A stretch of 64,000 nucleotides of DNA, taken from assembly GCA_034508935.3 (NCBI GenBank), contig CM067447.1, positions 28,500,509-28,564,508 on the forward strand, given 5' to 3'. How positions within the stretch are numbered: position 1 is the stretch's first letter; each line of letters opens with the position of its first letter. A program made the translations under genes and the position numbers. The DNA is from Berghia stephanieae. Lineage: Eukaryota; Mollusca; Gastropoda; Nudibranchia; Aeolidiidae. Below the pieces are notes generated by a model. It worked only from the letters and a program-made list of their open reading frames with translations, was not told where the DNA came from and searched no databases. Positions 10,021 to 22,200 of the stretch are shown here, piece after piece.

Positions 10021-10320
10021 TGTGCGGCTATGTGGTCTAGTGGTATGATACTCGCTTTCGGATCGGAAGGTCCTGGGTTCGAGCCTTGCTCAGCGCATAG
10101 TTGAGTCCTTGGAAAAGGCTCTTGACTCACATTCTACCACTGAACTGTATTTAAGTGTAAGTGAGTACCTGGCCGCTAGCAGCGTTGTCTGTCTGAAAAA
10201 ATTGTAATAATGCCTAGCAGGCGATATGTCCCATCCTACATGTTAAGTGTTGCTGTTGACCAGGGACCCCTGTAAATCGTTTTGAGCACGTTTAGTGGAT
10301 ATTGCAATATATAAACTCTC
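10021..10320 (+). mobile_element. SINE family A, full length
   Basis: The tRNA-Pro/Glu-like head has A box TGGTCTAGTGGTATGAT and B box GGTTCGAGCC. The body has a GAGTACCTGGCCGCTAGC block. The 3' tail reads TGTTAAGTGTTGCTGTTG, then GAGCACGTTTAGTGGATATT and ATATATAAA. This ~300 bp unit recurs at 16355, 46581, 48827, 49661, 50041 and 54611. The tail matches the 3' end of the LINE fragment at 41156-41705. Confidence 0.88.
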
Positions 10321-13088
10321 AATGAAAGAAGATTGTTATCAGAACTTCAAAAAAGTACAAAAAGGTTAAGCTCAATTAGAGCGGCAGTCATTTCGTTTGA
10401 TATGAAATTAAGTCCTTTAACAGGAAATAACTGCAACAAGGCTCTGATTTCTCAAAATGATCCATGTCTATGGAAGTAAAGTTTCCCCTTTAGACAAAAT
10501 TACTCACCCATTTTCAAATGTGTCCTAGTCATGGAGACGAACCCACACCACAGCGAAATATACCCTAATAAACCAACAGCAAGCTTTAACTAAACCCCTT
10601 ATCTGGCTTGCAAACCTTGACAAATTACAGCATGAAAACTTTATTTGATTTCCATGTTTGGTATGCAGTTGAGTCCAGTCAATTAGAAACTTGTTTTGTT
10701 TTCGTTAAAAATGTTATTTCACTTTTCAACTTATTTGATGAAATAGAATAAGCACTACCTTGTTAATATAGAAAATTGAATAGCATTGAAATTACCACAT
10801 TCAAGGACCTCTGCATTAAAACGGCAAGAAATTTCTATAATGAAATGACAAAACCATTACATCTTCATCATCCGAATCATCAGTTGCATCTAAGAAAACA
10901 CAAGTTGGTTCCTGGGAAATACCCAATTGATTTTGACTATTTTTGTGCTTAGATATAGATCTATATTTCTCAGCTATTTTCTAATATTTGATTTTCCATT
11001 ACACGGGACTTTTTTTTTTTTTTTTTTTCATTGCATGGCAGATAATCAATTTCAATGAAACCAATGACAAATTTCACAATTAAACTGAATCCACTGCAAT
11101 TTCACCAATGATGTGCCAACATAGTGCATGGTTCCTCTTTTTCTTGAAAACATGGAATGTTATGATTTGATCATTTTTGACTTTACCTTAATTTTCACAT
11201 CTCAACATTTCAAGCTTCCAAATAACAAGAATCACATCAATACGATACCATTGATCATCACACTTGAATTTCCCAAAGGATATATCCCACTCTTCTCACT
11301 AACTATGTCAACCAACATTCAAGGTTCACTGAAACCTTAAATTTGATTCCACTTTCGGCACCACTAAGAGGGTTAGATTAATATTTAAAATAGAAATATT
11401 TGATAAAAGGCCCATTCCGAAGTCATTTACTGGCTTTGTCAGAAACTTACGATTCAAATTTCACTTTTTACTTTCAGTCAGCAAATCAATTCCATGATTT
11501 ATTTTTCATTCGATCAATGAAACTTGTATCTTTCCCATCAGGAAAAAAATCAATAGGTGCTCAGCATCACATACATTTTTAACTTTACTCCCGAGTGTGA
11601 AAATAACTCTTTTGTGAAATTCTCAGTAGTTATTGAGCCTTTCCACTATGCACACTTCTTTTTCTTTGGATATAAAACAAATTCTTTTCTTTCTTTTCCA
11701 TTTAGCACAAAGTTGTTAAAAATGGAATTTTAAAAAATCCATTTTTATACTTGAACCTGTTCCACATTACGATATCAATGAGATCAGAAAACTCGGGTAT
11801 GCACATTTCAACAATACTGCTGTGCATGTGTAAACTAAGAATTTGAGGTAAAACTGCTTTTAAAAGTTTTCTGCCGTTCTTGATTTCACGCCTAAAACCC
11901 ACATAGAAAATGCACTTTTTAAAAAACTCCACACACTACACAATGAAAGCAATGAAAAGCAGAACAAAACCACTGGAATGAGTTATTTATCCAAGTTCAA
12001 TTTCAGTAACATGGCACTGGCCTTATCCTATTATTCGACATATATATATCACTAAGTTGATAATCTATTGGAAAAAGAAAAGTATAAAAAATAAATTAAA
12101 ATGTCAAAATAAAAATAAAAAGATCTGTATAAATTATTTTTTTTTGAATTGGAAAATAAAATAAAAACGTTAGAAAGAAAACATCTTTGGAAAAGTATAG
12201 AATAAATAACACACCACAAAATTATCTCATAACAACGGAATCTTGAAATTTCCATTTTCTACTACTATTAGATCTTCTTGAGTCTATTAAAATTAATCCA
12301 GACAATTCACATCAGAATGTAGATCAGATCTTCAAAAGTACTAACCAGCTAAGCCATTCCTCGGGAACATAAAACTATCTCTAAAACAGCAGCAAGCAGT
12401 ACTACTTTTTATATAGAACTTAAATTAATTTTGCAGATCAATAAAATATCAATGAATAGAATTAATGTTACTCCATCCATTAGCACGTGGCTTATCTGAA
12501 AATATTTTGGTTTGATATATCAATAAATTCTCATTCAGCAGTTCTTACAATGCAATTCAGTTATATTAAGAGTCTTTTCAAATTCCAAGCATACATTTTC
12601 GTTCTTCTGATTTTAAAGAGAAATAATCAAATTATAATACTATTGACTTACTTTGAGATATACTAAATTATTTTTCGGGTGTCAAAATATAGATTTAAAT
12701 CAAATCAAAAGGCATTGTTTCTTGTTTTCCTTTGGTCCGTGTTTCAATTTTGTAAATAATCTTTTATAAGTGTTTTATTCGTGGCAATATGTTGCATACA
12801 ATTTGTGTTCTTTAGTTCGATTACAGTCTCCCAATTATTTGACTATCATCCCTAAGAATTGTCATAAGTTTGTAACTTGTGGTGTATGTGGATGAATGAA
12901 TGAATATGATTTTGTTGGGAATAATAATTTCTTACTTCAGATAGACTTTTTGCCATTCCAGGTTTCCTGATTGCTCGGTATCATTATAATATCAGTTATG
13001 CTTCCAATAAAGAAATCTTAAGAAAAAAAACAACATAATAAAAATAACAATAACATCTTTTTTTAAAATACAAAAATTAAAATTAAAA
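10321..13088. other. Gene-poor AT-rich interval
   Basis: Frames here are short and carry no recognisable domain. A T-rich homopolymer lies near 11010. Parts could be distal 3' UTR of the minus-strand gene at 19274, but nothing in the sequence shows that. Confidence 0.4.
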
Positions 13089-13090
13089 TA

Positions 13091-14220
13091 CAGTAGAATT
13101 ACTTTAAACCGAAATTTTGGGGACCTTCTAAACCATTTCGGTTTAAAGACATTTTGGTTTAAAGTAAGTTCCCGTGTTGCAATGTTTTTCAAGGGTAGTA
13201 ACTATTTAAGGAATTTGCTCATTTAATCGTATCATGGGTTTCCCCTTAAATGGAGTTGTTGAATAAATGCTGTCTTCGTAACCATTAATTTTAAAAAGAA
13301 AATTTTTGTGTGTTTTAAAAATATTTTCGGGGGTTTTCGTTTTCAATTCAAAATTGTTGAAAGAGTTGAGTTCGTGTAATTTACATATCTCCGTCTTGAT
13401 CAACTTTTTTTTCATCGACTTCACATAGTATTTTGATTTTAAACTCAAATGTGTAAGCACAGTGCTTTCTTTTAGACAACTTTTAGTAAAATGCAAAGCT
13501 AAAATAAGATCGAAAGTTCTTGTGTGATAATTGATAATGAATGATGCGCAACTACTCAGAGGTGAAGTGAAATGGAAATGAAAAGGCGTGTCAATGCTAA
13601 GCTGTCTACTATACATCCCTCTTTTGTTGAAAAGCCATTAGGTTCAAAGGCCTAATTACATAGAAACTCCCCCCCCCCCCCCTCACACACATACAAAGTG
13701 GAAATGAAATGGCATTTCAATGGTAAGTTGTCTACCCCCATCCTTATCGTCGTGTTGAAAATCCAGTCAGTTCCAAAGCATCAACACACGAGCGAGAACA
13801 TCTCGCTTGCGTTATTCTACACCCCAACTCCCCCTCTTTCCTCATTTTTCGCCTGTCAGTCACCCGCTGTCTTCCTTTTCCAGTCTGTGCGATTGTGGTG
13901 TTGGCCAAGCCCAAGTGCAGTGATTGAAGTGTTTGCCTCCACCCCACCCATCACCCTCATCTTATACTTACGCTCTGTTTAATATCGCCGGGCATTATTA
14001 CGTGTGGCCTCCTTCCCGAATTTTTGAAGAAAAATATAGAGAGAAAAAGGGAAGGTGCTCTCAAGTTGTTTCGGTTTAAAGAAAGTCCTGCTTAGAAGTA
14101 TTTCGGTTCATCGTAAGAATTAGTACAAAGATAATGAAGAAACTTGTACAATTTATTAAATTCTTTGCGGTTTAAGGTATTTTTCGGTTTAGCTTCTTTC
14201 GGTTTAAAGTAATTTTACTG
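13091..14220. mobile_element. Non-autonomous pogo/Tigger-like element, 1130 bp
   Basis: Terminal inverted repeats CAGTA(G/A)AATTACTTTAAACCGAAA at 13091 and complementary at 14197-14220, each flanked by TA (13089-13090 and 14221-14222). The motif TTCGGTTTAAAG recurs several times near both ends (13133-13165, 14065-14215). An internal stretch near 13565-13650 is repeated imperfectly at 13695-13780. No transposase is visible, so it would depend on a pogo-like enzyme supplied elsewhere. Confidence 0.85.
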
Positions 14221-14222
14221 TA

Positions 14223-16354
14223 ATTATAAAACCGGATCACTGCAGAGCTCTAGTTATTCCTGATGCCCTTCAATATGAAGCACCACTTTATTTACAACAT
14301 GCAAGTTCTAAGTTGACATTGGTATCTGTAAAAACCACAAACCATTGGCTTCACATTGAAAATTCCATTTCATATCACGACTATACACCAATACCACAAT
14401 AAAAACTCAAAACCTAATAATCATAATAAATTATAACAACCATGACCTCAAATGGACGGAGTGAAATTCACAGAGCTTCCACTATACAATAAGTGCATTT
14501 TCTATGGGGTACAAAATGTTGATATTAAAACATCATACAGTCATTAGAACCATGTTATTGAATCAAAGAAGAGCATCTGATCACATAATACCACTTCACA
14601 GTTAACACCAACTTCTTGACTAAACGCACAAAAAAGGGAAATGGGGTAAAAATTCCACTTAAACGCTATGAAGAGATAAGAAATACAAATGTGATAATTT
14701 GTAAGGGTTTATTGCATCACTACACTATTTAAGGGATTACAAACATCACTGCGAATAATATTATCTTCTGAAATGCAAGTGGACAGATTATGAAAGCAAT
14801 TCCTTACACAATAACAATGACCCAAATGGTTTTTTAAAAGTACCAGAAATAGGAGTAAAATAATAATAACAAAGCCTTAAAACAGAAACACATGCAGAAA
14901 ATACACAAATTAAATGCACAGAAAAATACTTTAAACACTGCACATTAATATACTAAAATATATCATTTGCGAATCGATTTGAAATATATTACACTAAAAC
15001 AGAATTCAAAAGATCTCCATTTATAATTTCACTAAAATATTGACCACCACTTTTAAACTTATTATTCAAAACCACTCTATCATTTCACTATTAATATTAA
15101 ACACATACTTGAAGCACAATTTATGGTTATACTGTCTGCCCCAAAGCAATAAAGAAAATTATAATTTGAATTTATTTACATATTAATTATCCATCACATA
15201 CCAACAAGAAATTATGGGGGGAAAAAAAAGCACATGTAAAGTGTCATATAAAAACTCAGTTTGTCATATAAAAAACGCAGTTCGCAAAGCTGCACTGATA
15301 TTGTTTTCACATTAACCAACAAAAGCACTGAATTTTGCCCATTAGCTTTTTTAACAATCCAGATTTTCACACAAAAGAATGACACGTTAAGGACAAGAAT
15401 TCCAACATAATTCCCATCAACATCTTGCAAATAGCATGTTTAAAAAGCCCATCTGCATCGGGGTAGAATCCATTCACTTCAAGCTGTAAAAAAAAACACA
15501 AAGAAATAAAAGATAATAACTTGCTGGAAATTACAACTAAGGGTTTAGTTAGGCTACAAACATAAAATCTTCCATCACTGTTTTGACAAAGAAAATAAAA
15601 ATAAAAATTTGGTCCCACCTTAGAATGTGCCCTGAAAAGTTTGGTAAACTTTTTCTTAAATTTCTACAGATCGTTATCTTTAAATGACCATAACTCAGTA
15701 AATTTCAAACATATTTTCATGAAATAAACGGTAAAATGTAGAGAATCGTCTCCCTTTTCACACCATAACTATTACTAAATTTCCATAAAATGCTATATGT
15801 GGACCATTTCCATAGAGCACCACATATATTTGTATTCACAGGAGTACGTTTCAAATTTTTTCCTTATTTTTTATTCTTTATCTTTTCATTACTTCCTCAA
15901 GCTAAATCTAATTTCGATAACGTTTTCCTTCAACTAATTTCATCCTGCCAAATGTGACAATGACAACTAAGTGAGTGGTTATTGTGTGTATCTACAGTAA
16001 ATGGAACATTGTAAGTGTATGTATACAGTATGCTAAATACAGACACACATATCATCGACATTTTTCATAACCGACGTCTCTCTCTTTTATTCTTATCATT
16101 TTGCCATTGCTTCCAATTTGAATGCCACACAACATGATTTGCTAAAGGTTGCCTTGGAATTTAAATAAAAGTTTTGACCTCTTGTGGTTGGCAGAGAGAT
16201 TACTATTGCTGTGCCTTTTCTCCCCCTAAATGTAATTTGCTTTTGCTCTCATCTTTGTTCTATGCCCTGATCCAGGATTTTCAAGTGCCCATCGTCTACT
16301 CAGTTCATCTAGGTTGAAAATTTATTTACTTGGACAAGTTTTGTCATGACTAGT
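14223..16354. other. Gene-poor AT-rich interval
   Basis: No frame with recognisable domains, no tRNA-like boxes and no paired terminal repeats seen. Confidence 0.4.
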
Positions 16355-16434
16355 CCATGTTAAGTGTTGCTGATAGCTAAGGACCGTTTGTAAAGCGCAT
16401 TGAACACATTTAGATGTTGTACGTAATCGCTCAA
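16355..16434 (+). mobile_element. SINE family A tail fragment
   Basis: CATGTTAAGTGTTGCTGATA followed by TGTAAAGCGCATTGAACACATTTAGATGTT matches the SINE A 3' region; the head is missing. Confidence 0.7.
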
Positions 16435-16965
16435 GGGTTGTAGGCCGCATGTGACACTTATAGGGTCAATACAATGCCAGCAAAAGGAAGAAAATGGGAA
16501 AGTAAAATAAAAATCCTAGATTAACGATCAAAGGCACCCAAAATAAAAAATAAGATAAAGGCGATTGGATAAAATAGTGAATAAGGTAGATTCCAAGAGT
16601 AATTAATAATTAATCAACAAAATTGATTTAAGATACCCTAAAAGTTCAAGACAGACACAAGCACAAGAAACAATGAGCAGGAATACACTCAAAAGTTTAA
16701 ATCTTATTATGTATAAAACTAAAACAGTTCATAGTAGAGTGGTGATTTATAATTTACAAGGGAAAAAAAATGTCATCTTGCGAAACTAACACCGACTAAT
16801 ATTTGGATAATTTCTCTCTCAGTCTCAGCCAAGGACAAAACAAAGTAAATTTAAACAGTAGATTTAAATATGAGGCGACATACTAGTCATCTTCTGGCCC
16901 ACCATGGAGGTAGAGAGACCTCAACCATGAAACCCAGGATTTCAGAAGATCAAAGATAGCTATAT
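16435..16965 (+). repeat. Diverged copy of the ~520 bp unclassified repeat
   Basis: Shares ordered blocks with the repeat at 55947-56465: AAAAGGAAGAAAATGGGA, GATTCCAAGAG, CACAAGCACAA, GAATACACTCAAA, TTTACAAGG, TCTCAGCCAAGGACAAAAC and a hairpin-like AGGTAGAGAGACCTC. It is much more diverged than the copies at 55-60 kb, so older. Confidence 0.6.
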
Positions 16966-17277
16966 AATGAGAATTTGATTCCAACTTTGTTGAATCTGAT
17001 TAGATTCATTATAAATTTAATTTGTAACAAAATGTTGAAATAACACTTGCCTCTCAAAGCCCATTTGATGGCCAACATCTCTCACAGCAGTTATATGCAA
17101 CAGCTACATTGTCCTGTAGGAACAGAAAAGAAAAAAAAGAAAAATATTAATGATTAAACAAGGCGTGTAAAATTTTTTGATAAAATAAAAAAGTATAACA
17201 ATGGCAGTAACTTTAAAGTTATAGGCTGATGCAAGAGGTGTAATTGGAACATTCCATTTCAATAATGATAATGACAT

Positions 17278-17315
17278 AATAATAATAATAATAACAATAA
17301 TAATAATAATAATAA

Positions 17316-17380
<65 letters not shown>
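17278..17380. repeat. (TAA)n microsatellite
   Basis: About 100 bp of AAT/TAA repeats with few interruptions, directly abutting the MITE at 17396. Confidence 0.95.
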
Positions 17381-17383
<3 letters not shown>

Positions 17384-17395
17384 CACAGTCCACTC

Positions 17396-17671
17396 CGGAT
17401 AATCATAACTCAAATAATCGCAACATTTCCCAAGAACCGGAATTAATTCTATATTGATACTAGTCACTGGTTAATTGCAACAAATTTTCGACTTGAAAAT
17501 GTGGAAAATTCAAGAAATCAATCAAACAAAATCTCATGATTAAATATCATCATGGGTGAAATCATGACAGCCCGTGTAAAATGTTGCAACAGTGGACAGG
17601 AAAATCTACATCGATTTTAATCGCAACATTTTCGCTAATACCAAGATGTTGCGATTATCTGGAGTGGACTG
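17396..17671. mobile_element. Pogo-like MITE, 276 bp
   Basis: Inverted ends CAGTCCACTCC(G/A)GATAATC at 17396 and complementary at 17653-17671. Internal CGCAACAT motifs repeat near both ends. TA follows the right end; the left flank reads CA within a TAA repeat. No coding potential. Confidence 0.8.
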
Positions 17672-17673
17672 TA

Positions 17674-19273
17674 ATAATAATAATAATAAAGAGAAGAAGA
17701 AGACAAAGAAGAATTTATAATAATAATAAAAACAGGAAAAAATACATTCATCACAATCCAATTGAATGAAGTAAAAGGTTTGTCAACACACTTACAGATC
17801 TAGCATAGAAGACATATGACATGGCCAACCAGAAACAACAGGCTCAAGAAATATTCAAGCTTGGCTATCGATAATTCAATGGTGTGAGAGATGCTGCTGT
17901 AATCAATGGCTCAATGGGCTTGTGATCAAGTAAACGTCAAAACCCCAACACTGTGTCTGTGAGAACAGCTTACATAAAATCCATTGTACACAAAATGCAT
18001 AGAAAGTCATCATTAAGTTCTAATGAAATCAGTAGTATTTGATAAGGATTTGAAACTTGTTAAATTTAAAATTCCTAACAATATGACAAGCAAAAGACAC
18101 CCCTCTTACAAATATGTCTTCTAAGATCATTTCCATAAAAGCTCTCTCAAACTCATAGTAAAAATAAGAATTTAAGGATTAAATTGATGGAGATGCAGTA
18201 TTTTACTAGTGTTTTAACCTCCAAAGTGTCTCTATCAACTCATTGAAGACACATTAGACAAATATATCTGACAAAGTTATTTTAGTGGACTTGTCAGACA
18301 TATGTGTTCAAAACATTTTTTTTATATGACAATTTTTAAATACATTTACTTTGAGCCAATTTTCGAATTGGTACTTATTATATTTTTTTTAAAAAGGAAC
18401 TTTAAACTGAATGCTTAAAGTAAAACTAAATGGAACAATCTGAGATAATCTTAGGCCTTCAGACACCCCTGTAACATAATTTTCTTTTTCTTTCTTTAAA
18501 TAAATACAAAATGTCTTATTTATCTAGAAAATGCTGACTAGGTTTTGCTTCAATGCCTTTTTCTAATAACAGTTATAACAAAATTATCAATAAACTAATG
18601 TACTAATATATGGGTTTTTTATTTTATTTTATCCATTTGGGAGGGGGGAGGGGCACTTTTTAATACATTTTTTTCTGCCTAACCCTACATTTTTTATACT
18701 CTCAAAAAAAAAACAACATAAAACAACCCCCAAAAAAATCAAAAAATAAATGTCATAGTTCATATCAAACATCCATATCTTTTTACAACTGTCTAGCACT
18801 GTATCTTGAGTACGGTCTGTAAAACTAAGCTTTAAGAATTATTCCAAATTGTTCAATTCATTTTCACTTTAAATAAAGTATAGTAGAAACAAAACAGACC
18901 TAACCCCCCCCCCCCCCCCCCCAAAAAAAAAAAAAAAAAAAGCTTTAAAACATTCAAGACCACCGTCCCCAAAGGTCACTCAATAGCAATAACTCTAATG
19001 TTCAATTATGAAGAATATTTTTAAAAATAAATAAAATGAGTGCATTTTCAATTAATCAATCCTCTCTTCCTGACTACTACTGCTATTTTAAAAAATAAAA
19101 AACAAAAGAGGATGAAATGATAATTAAACTGTCCTTACTATCAGAATCTCTGAATTTCAAACATTGACTTACTCTCACCAACTAAATTATCTAAATATCA
19201 TTTTTTTTTAAGAAAAAAAAAAGAAAAGAAAAAAAGAAAAAAAGAACAATAGTTTGTTTTTTTAAAAAAGGAT
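17674..19273. other. Gene-free region downstream of the Spenito-like gene
   Basis: AT-rich, with short homopolymers including C19 followed by A18 (18904-18941). On the minus strand this is immediately 3' of the Spenito-like stop codon, so at least part is probably its 3' UTR. No poly(A) signal can be chosen with confidence. Confidence 0.5.
18904..18941. repeat. C19-A18 double homopolymer
   Basis: Nineteen C followed directly by a run of A; one of about ten long poly-C tracts in the window, all on the plus strand. Confidence 0.9.
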
Positions 19274-22200
19274 TCAAGCTGCTCCATTGACGACAACTAC
19301 AACTAGGTGATCTTCTTTGGTACATTCGGAGGGCAATTTAGGGGCTCGTCCTCTCAGAAAATTGTAGCCAAAGTCACAGGGAGGGAACGCATGGAGAACA
19401 CCAATATCTTTCTTGCCAGATATGGGTATAGGTGGTAAAGATATGACACCAGCAGCCTCTTTCTGCTTCAAATAAGTGACCAGATTTTTGAGTGGACGTT
19501 GCTGTACACTTGGGTTATTTTCTTCGTAGTTCTGTAAAGAACTTGGCATTGCAAGTAAAATACAATGTCCCCTAGGACCAGCGGCTTGGATACGACGCCC
19601 AACATCTTCCAGTTTAGGTTGATCAAGACGAAGTCTTTGTGTGATTTTTAATATAGGAGCTTCAGTTGAGGTTGGATCTCGCATCAGTGTATCCACTAAT
19701 GTAACATCACCACTGACGACATGCATTCGAGTGGCAAATGCAGAACTTTTTAAAATAAGTGCACCATTCCATGCAACAGGTAGCATTTTGGCCAATTCTG
19801 CTAATGTGCGACATGGAACATCAATAAAATCACCATTTGGACTTCCTCTATATTCCCTTCTTTCAGAAACTCTCCTTTCTTCCATACGTGGCGGTCCCCT
19901 TTCATCACGATATTCCCGTCCTCGCTCTGGTGATCTCTGTCCTGGTGGTGGGTGTGACCTTTTATCAAAATCAGGTGATCTGTCTCTGTGATTGTCTGGT
20001 CTGCGATCATAAGAATATTCCTCCCTTCTTCTTCCATCATCTCTGTAACCATCACTTGGTGGACTTCTATATTCGGTTTTCACAGGAGCCCTATTCCAGT
20101 CTTCATATCGAGAACGATCACTGCCTCCACTTCTCTTTTCCTCCTCCCAGGGTGGTGGATGATCTCCTTGTGAACTATATGCCCTATCTTTAGGTGGGGG
20201 ACATGGCATTGAGAAGTCTGGCCAAGAATGACACCTGGCAATGTGTTCCTTTTCTGCAAAATCAAGCCTTAGTCTCCTTTCTGGGCCTCCAAGAGGACAT
20301 CCACGCATTTGTTGACAAGCAGCTTGGGCAGCATCAATACTGTCATATACTACATAAGCAAAGTTTTTATTCCTCGGCCACTCTATGTGCTGAATTGCAC
20401 CAAAACGATCAAATTCACTTTCTAATGTGTTCACACTGACCCATGGTCCTAAACCACCAACCCACACAACAGTTGTGGGGGTCACTTTGCCATATCCAAT
20501 CTTACACTGAAATCTTCCTATATATTTTCCAGACATTTCAACCTTAGCTCTGTGAGCACAATCCAGATTAATGTATTTGATAAAAGCATAAGCATTTCCA
20601 GTGTTTCTTATTGGTCGCTTAATATCTACATCTTCAACAACACCAAACTTTCCAAATATGTTTCTCATATCATAGTCAGTGATGGCGACATCTAAATTAC
20701 CAACAAAAAGTGTTCGAGTAGCTTTATCATCATATTCAGGATCGACATGATGTAGATGGTATGGAAACTTTTCTCCTTTTTTGTCATCTGGTATGCCCCC
20801 TGGGGTATAATCTCGACCAGCATAATGATTTCCCTCACTAGGTGTTCTTTCATATGGTGGTGGAGAATGTCTGTTTTGATAAAAGGGTTCTGAGGGTGGT
20901 CCTCTAACAGCTGGAGTTCTTGAAGGACTTGGCGCACGACGTAACTTGTTAAAGACCGGATTTATTTTCAATTCTCTGTCAAATAAGTATCTAATTCCTT
21001 TTTGCAATGCTTCTTTGGCATCTTCTGGGTAACGGAAATTCAAATAGGCAACCCTCTGATCATTGGACATAGTAATTTTTACGTTCATCTCACCAAATCT
21101 GTTGTAATTATCAATCAAACATTCCCGAACCACTTGATCTGGAACTTTGCTTGGAATGCCACTGATATACAGGGACCTGGAAGGAAAAATAAAAGTATCT
21201 AAACAGTTTATAGACAATAAAATAATCACCATTACACAACACTAAACTGTGACCCAGCTCGCCCATAAGAAAGTTGTGACTTGAAATTGCCATTCGCATT
21301 TAGGGGGGGTTCAGTTAAAGATGCATCACTGTTATAAAGAGGAATATCGCAGATATTTTGGTATCATTTTTAAAGTTTTTCGATTTCCTTTTAAATGGTG
21401 CCAAATAACTAAAAATCCATCTAAAATTTCAGGAGTTAAATGAAGCTAAAATTTGGCAATTTTCAAACGTAAATATTTTAAAATTTACAGCGCTTGTTTT
21501 TAGAATAACATCTAAACTTTATTCATGCCAAATTTCAGGGCTCTATATCTATGTGCAGACACTTTTTAACTCTGCGCCAAAATGCCATGATTTCATTATT
21601 TTCTCATCATGGCTGCCCGACAATATTGATATTCATATCGAAATCCTTTGATTTAGTTATGTACTATTTTAAATTTAGTCCACAATGTTTTCAGTACTAT
21701 CATTTACTATATCTTTACGGATTGTCTATAAACACGTTAACTTTAAGGCAGTTTAGTGAGCAGCAGCAGTGGGAGTCAAATTGTGACCCAACTCGCCCAT
21801 AAGAAATTTATGACTGGAAATTGCCGTTCGCTTTTACAAATAGTTTTAGAGAGGTTCAATTAAAGATGCATAACTTCGTTATAAAGAGGAATATCGCAGA
21901 TATTTTGGTATCATTATTTTTGTTACTAACCGGGCACCTAGCCTCAGGATCTACGCACACGGTAACATTTATACACGGTAACCTTGAATCTCGCCTTTAA
22001 TGGTTAAATTGTATTGTTATCAAACAATCTAAAAAATAACACAGAAACACGCGCACACACATAGACACAGAGCGAGGTCTATCCATTGCTTGTATTGTAG
22101 CAGCAAACCAGTTACTGGAGCTACCATGTACGTAGATCCTGAGGCTAGGTGCCAAGTTACCGTACAAAGACACTAATAACTTAATACATACTTTCCAACT

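Noticed and set aside
13206-13616. 136 aa minus-strand frame
   Set aside because: It lies inside the non-autonomous TA-flanked element, has no recognisable motif and no relation to DDE transposases.
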